Source: Microbacterium faecale
Lineage (GTDB): Bacteria; Actinomycetota; Actinomycetes; Actinomycetales; Microbacteriaceae
Assembly: GCF_014640975.1 (NCBI RefSeq)
Contig: NZ_BMHO01000001.1
Span: forward strand, 692,166 to 756,165
Length of the DNA: 64,000 nt
Direction of reading: 5' to 3'
Shown here piece after piece: positions 58,661-64,000 of the stretch. Every line of letters starts with the position of its first letter. Position 1 is the first letter of the stretch. The notes below the pieces were generated by a model that saw only the letters and a program-made list of their open reading frames with translations, was not told where the DNA came from and ran no database searches. Made by a program: the position numbers and the translations under genes.

Positions 58661-61003
58661 ATGACGCATGCCCCCGACGGCGATGCCGCACGACCGGCAT
58701 GGAGCGACCCCACCGCGGATCCGGACCAACGGGTCGAGGCGTTGCTGGCGCAGATGACCTTCGACGAGAAAGTCGCGCAGCTCGGCGGCTACTGGGCCGA
58801 TCGGCGGGACTCCACCGAGATCATCGCGCCCATGCAGGACGTCTTCTCGGCGGGGCGGCCGCCCTTCGAAGAGGCGACGAACGACGGCATCGGGCATCTC
58901 ACGCGCGTCTTCGGCACGACCCCGGTCGCCCCGCGCGACGGAATGGCGCAGGTCGAGGCCGCGCAGCGGTACCTGATCGAGAACACGCGGCTGGGGATCC
59001 CGGCGATCGTCCACGAGGAGTGCCTCACGGGCTTCACGACCCTCGGCGCGACCGTCTACCCCGCTCCGATGGCATGGGCGGCGACGTTCGACCCGGCGCT
59101 CGTGCGCGAGATGGCCGGCGCGATCGGATCCGACATGGCGGCTGTCGGTGTGCACCAGGGGCTGTCTCCCGTGTTGGACGTCGTCACCGACTATCGGTGG
59201 GGGCGCGTCGAGGAGACACTTGGCGAGGATCCGTACGTCGTGTCGACGCTCGCGACCGCCTACGTGCGCGGGCTGCAGGAGAACGGCGTCATCGCGACGC
59301 TCAAGCACTTCGCGGGCCACGCCAGCTCGCGCGGCGGACGCAACCACGCGCCGGTCGCGATGGGCGAGCGCGAGCTGCGCGATCTCGTGCTGCCGCCGTT
59401 CGAGATGGCGGTGCGCGTCGGGCACGCCGCGAGCGTCATGAACTCGTACACCGAGCTCGACCACGTCCCCGCCGCCGCCGACCGGTGGCTGCTCACCGAG
59501 CTGCTGCGCGGCGAATGGGGCTTCGACGGCACCGTCGTGTCCGACTACTGGGCCGTCGCGTTCCTCAAAGCGAAGCACGGCGTCGCGGCGACCGTAGCCG
59601 ACGCGGGGCGCCTCGCCCTGCACGCCGGACTCGACGTCGAGCTGCCGGACATCGCCGCCTACCGCCAGCTCACCGAGGGCGACCCGGATCCGGATCAGAC
59701 CATGGCCGACGTCGAGACGTCCGCGCGCCGGATCCTGCGGCAGAAGCTCGACGCGGGTCTCCTCGACGCGGACTGGCGTCCACGGGGCCCGGAGGACGTC
59801 GACTTCGACAGCCCGCGCAACCGCGCAATCGCCCGCCGTCTCGCCGACGAGTCGATCGTGCTGCTCGACAACCGCGCCGGCGCGCTTCCGCTCGCGGCCG
59901 ACACGGCGCGGATCGCGGTCGTCGGCCCCTGCGCCGACGACCCCCGCGCGATGATGGGCGCGTACTCGTACCCGATCCACGTGCTGCCCCGGCACCCGCA
60001 GCTGGGGCTCGGGCTCGACGCGAGCGCGATCCCCGAGGCCCTCGGCGCCGTGCTTCCTGACGCCGACGTCGTGGCCCTGCGCGGGTGTCCGCTCGTGGAC
60101 CCACCCGACGTCGACGAGATCGCCCGCGCGGCCGCGAACGCCGCCGAGAGCGACCTCATCGTCGCGGTTGTGGGCGATCGCGCTGGCATGTTCGGCAAGG
60201 GCACCTCGGGTGAGGGATCCGACGCCCCCAGCCTCGACCTTCCCGGGTCGCAGGGCGACCTCGTCGAGGCGTTGCTGGCGACCGGCCGTCCCGTGGTGCT
60301 CGTCGTGATGTCGGGGCGACCATACGCGCTCGGAGCATACGTCGACCGCGCCGCAGCGATCGTCCAGGCGTTCATGCCGGGCGTCGAGGGTGCGCACGCT
60401 CTCGCGGGCGTGCTGAGCGGATCCGTGAACCCGAGCGGGCACCTGCCCGTGCAGATCCCGCGCACGAACGGCGCCCTGCCGCACACGTACCTCGCGCCAC
60501 CCCTCGGACAGGACGGCGACCGGATCAGCAACCTGTCGATCGCCCCGGCCTTCCCGTTCGGCCACGGCCTGTCGTACACGTCGTTCGCATACGGCGAGCT
60601 GCGGCTCGACCGCGACGCGATCGCGACCGACGGCACCGTCACCGCCGAGACGACCATCACCAACACCGGATCGCGGCCCGGCGCGACCGTCGTGCAACTG
60701 TACGCGGCCGACCCCGTCGCGCAGATCACGCGACCGGTGCAGCAGCTCGTCGGCTATGCCCGCGTCGACCTCGCCCCCGGCGAGACGGCCCGCGTGGCGT
60801 TCGAACTGCACGCCGATCGCTTCAGTTTCACGGGGCTCGCCCGGCGCCGCATTGTCGAGCCCGGCGCGCTACTGCTGACCGCGGGGCTGTCGCTGACGGA
60901 CGTCGGCGACCCTGCCGAGCTCACGATCGAGGGGGCGGTGCGCGAGGTCGACCGTCCCGTGCTCGAGACTCCCGTCACCATCCACCCCACCGCGAAGGAC
61001 TGA
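58661..61003 (+). CDS. Glycoside hydrolase family 3 (beta-glucosidase/beta-xylosidase type)
   Basis: The 780-residue GH3 protein has an N-terminal TIM barrel with KHFAGHASSRGGRNHAPV and the nucleophile Asp295 in VVSDYWA. The alpha/beta sandwich with GEGSDAPSLDLPGSQG and a C-terminal fibronectin-III-like domain (LRLDRDAIATDGTVTAET) follow. There is no signal peptide, so it should hydrolyse imported oligosaccharides. ATG 58661 fits the ribosome site better than GTG 58652, which is 1 base from it. It starts a three-gene unit set between hemB and hemL. Confidence 0.88.
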   Translation: MTHAPDGDAARPAWSDPTADPDQRVEALLAQMTFDEKVAQLGGYWADRRDSTEIIAPMQDVFSAGRPPFEEATNDGIGHLTRVFGTTPVAPRDGMAQVEAAQRYLIENTRLGIPAIVHEECLTGFTTLGATVYPAPMAWAATFDPALVREMAGAIGSDMAAVGVHQGLSPVLDVVTDYRWGRVEETLGEDPYVVSTLATAYVRGLQENGVIATLKHFAGHASSRGGRNHAPVAMGERELRDLVLPPFEMAVRVGHAASVMNSYTELDHVPAAADRWLLTELLRGEWGFDGTVVSDYWAVAFLKAKHGVAATVADAGRLALHAGLDVELPDIAAYRQLTEGDPDPDQTMADVETSARRILRQKLDAGLLDADWRPRGPEDVDFDSPRNRAIARRLADESIVLLDNRAGALPLAADTARIAVVGPCADDPRAMMGAYSYPIHVLPRHPQLGLGLDASAIPEALGAVLPDADVVALRGCPLVDPPDVDEIARAAANAAESDLIVAVVGDRAGMFGKGTSGEGSDAPSLDLPGSQGDLVEALLATGRPVVLVVMSGRPYALGAYVDRAAAIVQAFMPGVEGAHALAGVLSGSVNPSGHLPVQIPRTNGALPHTYLAPPLGQDGDRISNLSIAPAFPFGHGLSYTSFAYGELRLDRDAIATDGTVTAETTITNTGSRPGATVVQLYAADPVAQITRPVQQLVGYARVDLAPGETARVAFELHADRFSFTGLARRRIVEPGALLLTAGLSLTDVGDPAELTIEGAVREVDRPVLETPVTIHPTAKD

Positions 61004-61005
61004 CG

Positions 61006-61980
61006 ATGTACACCGCCCAGACCTGGCCGATCGCCGCCGCCACCCTCCCGTTCCCGGGCCGCACGAGCGACGGTCGCAGCGTCGCCGAGGCGGGAGCAGA
61101 AGCGTGGGCGGGGCCCCTCCGCGAGGTTGCCGACGCCGGCTTCAACCTCGTCGACCTCACCGACTCGTGGCTGCGGATCGGGGACCTTGACGAGGGCGGG
61201 CGGCGCGACTTCGCCGCCGTCTCGCGCGAGGCCGGGGTCGAGGCTGCCTCGGTGTCCGTGATCCGACAGAGCGTCACGGATCCAGCCACGGGCGAGGCGA
61301 ACCTCGACTACAGCCACCGCACGCTCGACGCGGCGGCCGCGCTCGGCATCGACACGGTGTCGTTCGGGCTGCACCGTCCGCTGACGGCCCGGCAACAGGA
61401 GCAGCTGTGGTTCTGGACGGTTGAGGGGCACCAGGACGACCCTGCCGACTGGGAGCTCGCCGTCACCCGTCTGCGCGAGCTCGGCCGGCACGCCGCCGAG
61501 CTCGGCATCGTCATGTCGCTCGAGATGTACGAGGACACCTTCCTCGGTACGGCCGACTCCGCCGTCAGGCTCGTGCAGGACATCGGGCTCGACAACGTCG
61601 GCCTCAATCCCGACATCGGCAACCTCGTGCGCCTGCATCGTCCGATCGAGCCGTGGTGGGACGTCGTCGAGAAGACGCTGCCGTACGCGAACTTCTGGCA
61701 CGTGAAGAACTATGCGCGCGACGAGGACGTCGCCCGCGATTCCTACGTCGCGCTGCCGACGCCGATGCGACAGGGCGTCATCGACTATCGCCGCGCGTTC
61801 GCGTACGCCATCGAGAACGGATTCCAGGGCGTCATCTGCGCGGAACACTACGGCGGCGACGGCCTGAGCGTCTGCGCCGACAACCAGGACTACCTGCGCC
61901 GCCACGTGCTTCCCAAGCGCGACGGATACGCCGCCGGAACGAGCCGCGTGCAGCAGCCGCCACACCGGACGACCACATGA
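61006..61980 (+). CDS. Sugar phosphate isomerase/epimerase-like TIM-barrel protein
   Basis: This 324-residue AP-endonuclease-2/xylose-isomerase-like TIM barrel has metal-ligand-type segments SLEMYEDTFLG (Glu), LNPDIGNLVRLH (Asp), FWHVKNYAR (His) and VICAEHYGGDG (Glu). Such proteins epimerise or isomerise keto-sugars or act on inositol-type compounds. The substrate is unknown. It starts 2 bases after the GH3 gene and probably handles its product. A histidine/threonine-rich tail ends the protein. Confidence 0.8.
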   Translation: MYTAQTWPIAAATLPFPGRTSDGRSVAEAGAEAWAGPLREVADAGFNLVDLTDSWLRIGDLDEGGRRDFAAVSREAGVEAASVSVIRQSVTDPATGEANLDYSHRTLDAAAALGIDTVSFGLHRPLTARQQEQLWFWTVEGHQDDPADWELAVTRLRELGRHAAELGIVMSLEMYEDTFLGTADSAVRLVQDIGLDNVGLNPDIGNLVRLHRPIEPWWDVVEKTLPYANFWHVKNYARDEDVARDSYVALPTPMRQGVIDYRRAFAYAIENGFQGVICAEHYGGDGLSVCADNQDYLRRHVLPKRDGYAAGTSRVQQPPHRTTT

Positions 61981-61990
61981 AGGGTGCGAC

Positions 61991-62962
61991 ATGACGAACA
62001 TCGCGATCATCGGCAGCGGGTACATGGGCGGAGGCATCGCACAGATCTTCGCCCTGGCGGGGCACGATGTCGTGCTGGCGGACGTCTCCGGCGAGGTCGC
62101 ACGCGCCAACGCCGAGCGGGTGCACCGCGAGGCCGCGGAATTCGAGGAGCAGGGGCTGTTCCGCGCGGGTGCGGCGGCGATCATCGCCGAGCGGATCACC
62201 GCGGCGGACTCGATCGAGGAGGCCGCCGCTGGCGCGGACTACATCGAAGAGGCGGTTCCGGAGCGCATCGACATCAAGCACGACACCCTCCGCCGCGTGT
62301 CCGAGGCGAACGCGACCGCGGTGATCGGCAGCAACACATCGACGATCTCCATCGCGAAGCTCGCGGAGCCGGTCGTGAATTCCGAGCGCTTCCTCGGCGT
62401 GCACTTCTCCAACCCCGCGCCGTTCATCCCTGGCGTGGAGATCATCCCTCACGCCTCGACCGACGAGACCGCGGTCGAGGTCGCCGGCGCGCTCGTCAGC
62501 GGCGCCGGTAAGACCGTCGCGCGCGTGGCGGACTCGGTCGGGTTCGTGCTGAACCGGCTGCAGTACGCGCTCTTCGACGAGGCCACAAAGCTCGTGGAGG
62601 AGGGCGTCGCGAGCGCCGAAGACGTCGACAACATCGCGCGCTCGACGTTCGGGTTCCGGCTGCCGTTTTTCGGGCCGTTCGCCATCGCCGACATGGCGGG
62701 GCTCGACGTCTATGCGTTCTGCTACGAGTCGCTGCACGGCGGCTACCCGGACCGGTTCCAGACGCCCGAGATGCTCGCGAAGCTGGTCGAGGCGGGAACG
62801 CTGGGCACGAAGACCGGCGGCGGGTTCCGCGACATCGACCCCGCACGCATCGACGAACTCGTCGCGTACCGCAACCGCGTCTACGCGAAGATGGCCGAGG
62901 TGCTCGACGAGGTCGGCCCGTCGCCGTTCGACGAGGGCCCGACTGAGGAACAGCACACGTAA
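61991..62962 (+). CDS. 3-hydroxyacyl-CoA dehydrogenase-family protein
   Basis: The 323-residue protein has the NAD fold IAIIGSGYMGGGIAQIFALA, the LIGSNTST-type segment (VIGSNTSTISI), FLGVHFSNPAPFIPGVEII (HFSNP motif) and a C-terminal helical domain with GTKTGGGFRDI. This is the 3-hydroxyacyl-CoA/3-hydroxybutyryl-CoA dehydrogenase architecture. The company of a glycosidase and an isomerase suggests a hydroxy-acid or L-gulonate-type dehydrogenase, which share this fold. It is the last gene of the module. Confidence 0.8.
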   Translation: MTNIAIIGSGYMGGGIAQIFALAGHDVVLADVSGEVARANAERVHREAAEFEEQGLFRAGAAAIIAERITAADSIEEAAAGADYIEEAVPERIDIKHDTLRRVSEANATAVIGSNTSTISIAKLAEPVVNSERFLGVHFSNPAPFIPGVEIIPHASTDETAVEVAGALVSGAGKTVARVADSVGFVLNRLQYALFDEATKLVEEGVASAEDVDNIARSTFGFRLPFFGPFAIADMAGLDVYAFCYESLHGGYPDRFQTPEMLAKLVEAGTLGTKTGGGFRDIDPARIDELVAYRNRVYAKMAEVLDEVGPSPFDEGPTEEQHT

Positions 62963-62980
62963 GCGCGAGATAATAGCGGG

Positions 62981-64000
62981 ATGGACCGTAACGACGAGCT
63001 CTTCGACCGTGCCCGCCGCGTCATTCCCGGGGGCGTGAACTCGCCCGTCCGCGCATACGGATCCGTCGGCGGCACGCCGCGCTTCCTCGCGTCGGCGCGC
63101 GGTGCGTACGTGACCGACGCCGCCGGGCAGGAGTACGTCGACCTCGTCGCGACGTGGGGCCCCGCGCTGCTCGGCCACGCGCACCCAGACGTCGTCGCGG
63201 CCGTGCAGGCCGCCGCGGCGCAGGGGCTGTCGTTCGGCGCCCCGACCGAGGGCGAAGTCCGCCTCGCGTCGCTCATCGCGGAGCGCGTGCAGGCGGGAGG
63301 ACTCGCACCCATCGAGGAGGTGCGCCTCGTCTCGACCGGTACTGAGGCGACCATGACCGCGATCCGCCTCGCCCGCGGCGTCACCGGCCGCGACCTGCTC
63401 GTGAAGTTCGACGGCAACTACCACGGCCACTCCGACGGGCTGCTGGCGGCCGCCGGATCCGGCGTCGCGACGCTCGCGCTGCCCGGCACGGCCGGCGTGC
63501 CCGCGTCGGTCGCGGCGTCGACGCTGGTGGTTCCCTACGGCGACCTCGACGCCGTACGCGAGGTCTTCGCCGCGCACGGCGAGCGCATCGCCGGCATCAT
63601 CGTCGAGGCGGCGCCCGCGAACATGGGCGTCATCGAGCCGCCGGCCGGATTTAACGCCGCCCTCGCCGAGATCGCGCACGACGCCGGATCCCTGCTCATC
63701 GTCGACGAGGTGCTCACCGGCTTCCGCGTGCACCCTGCGGGCGAGTGGGGGCGCGAGGTCGAGGCCGGCCACCCCTACGAGCCGGACATCATCACGTTCG
63801 GCAAGGTCGTCGGCGGCGGGATGCCGCTCGCGGCGCTCGGCGGCAAGCGCGCCGTCATGGAGCAGCTCGCACCGACCGGGCCCGTCTACCAGGCGGGAAC
63901 CCTCTCGGGGAACCCGCTCTCGGTCGCCGCGGGGCTCGCGACGCTCGAGCGGGCGACGCCCGAGGTGTACGCGCACCTCGATCGCGCGGCCGACCAGGTG
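62981..64000 (+). CDS. hemL: Glutamate-1-semialdehyde 2,1-aminomutase (partial)
   Basis: The frame starts at ATG 62981 and runs off the right edge, giving the first 340 residues of about 430-440. PLP-enzyme segments are [54 protein letters not shown], and the cofactor lysine Lys275 in [12 protein letters not shown]. It makes 5-aminolevulinate from the HemA product. GATAAT lies six bases before the ATG, so it probably has its own leaderless promoter, separate from the GH3 module. Confidence 0.96.
   Translation, partial: MDRNDELFDRARRVIPGGVNSPVRAYGSVGGTPRFLASARGAYVTDAAGQEYVDLVATWGPALLGHAHPDVVAAVQAAAAQGLSFGAPTEGEVRLASLIAERVQAGGLAPIEEVRLVSTGTEATMTAIRLARGVTGRDLLVKFDGNYHGHSDGLLAAAGSGVATLALPGTAGVPASVAASTLVVPYGDLDAVREVFAAHGERIAGIIVEAAPANMGVIEPPAGFNAALAEIAHDAGSLLIVDEVLTGFRVHPAGEWGREVEAGHPYEPDIITFGKVVGGGMPLAALGGKRAVMEQLAPTGPVYQAGTLSGNPLSVAAGLATLERATPEVYAHLDRAADQV

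Noticed and set aside
58616..60811. Minus-strand open frame of 731 codons
   Set aside because: Antisense to the GH3 glycosidase with its catalytic motifs; shadow.
61832..63976. Minus-strand open frame of 714 codons
   Set aside because: Antisense to the dehydrogenase and hemL genes; low-complexity arginine-rich product.
1..64000. CRISPR arrays, tRNA/rRNA genes, insertion sequences, att sites
   Set aside because: No regularly spaced repeats, cloverleaf-like sequence, transposase or integrase was seen on reading both strands; short RNAs could still be missed by eye.

Overview
The window is high-GC actinobacterial DNA with dense, often stop-start overlapping genes. Many genes have a TANNNT box only 6-7 bases before the start codon, which implies leaderless transcripts. 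The hexamer GGATCC is strikingly common. With a single-chain glycyl-tRNA synthetase and heme genes of the coproporphyrin type (hemE, hemY-type oxidase, hemQ), this suggests a Microbacterium-like member of the Microbacteriaceae (inference). No tRNA, rRNA, CRISPR array, insertion sequence or phage was seen.

Layout. 1-5.1 kb: the 5' end of an unknown gene, then an IclR regulator and pcaHGBDC, the protocatechuate intradiol (beta-ketoadipate) branch, with matching operators. 5.2-14.9 kb: ordinary chromosome (acetyltransferases, MFS pump, VapBC-type pair, glycosyltransferase, glyS, small conserved proteins), one broken aminoglycoside-phosphotransferase-like gene and three intergenic repeat elements. 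14.98-32.0 kb: a catabolic island with few GGATCC sites. It has ferulate side-chain genes (NDP-forming acyl-CoA synthetase, hydroxycinnamoyl-CoA hydratase-lyase, aldehyde dehydrogenase), a LigW-like decarboxylase, a TfdB-like flavin monooxygenase, a DesZ/LigB-like extradiol dioxygenase, LigJ- and LigK-like enzymes, two more RraA-fold proteins, a split Fe3+-type ABC importer and an IclR regulator. Three 17-bp operator candidates sit at its promoters.

32.0-36.2 kb: a DipZ-like thiol-disulfide protein, an intact HhH-GPD repair gene with two broken relatives, and an MntA-HepT toxin-antitoxin pair. 36.2-48.7 kb: a second catabolic cluster of unknown substrate. It has a MarR regulator, aldehyde dehydrogenase and GMC oxidoreductase, divergent from a Fe3+-type ABC importer, SnoaL-like protein, CocE-like hydrolase, luciferase-like monooxygenase and a flavin reductase fused to a GntR-type regulator. 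48.7-49.8 kb: ASCH and MobA-like genes. 49.9-64 kb: hemA, then hemE-hemY, three small envelope-associated genes, hemQ-hemC-hemD-hemB, a GH3 glycosidase module (GH3, TIM-barrel isomerase, 3-hydroxyacyl-CoA dehydrogenase), and hemL running off the right edge.

How it fits together. The first island can plausibly take up a lignin-type phenolic acid, shorten ferulate to vanillate, hydroxylate and cleave the ring, and end at pyruvate and oxaloacetate through LigJ/LigK chemistry. The pca operon supplies the separate protocatechuate route. No vanillate O-demethylase and no oxalomesaconate tautomerase were found here, which raises the possibility of a route that avoids demethylation. The second cluster looks like an uptake, ester-cleavage, monooxygenation and alcohol/aldehyde-oxidation system that I cannot match to a known pathway.
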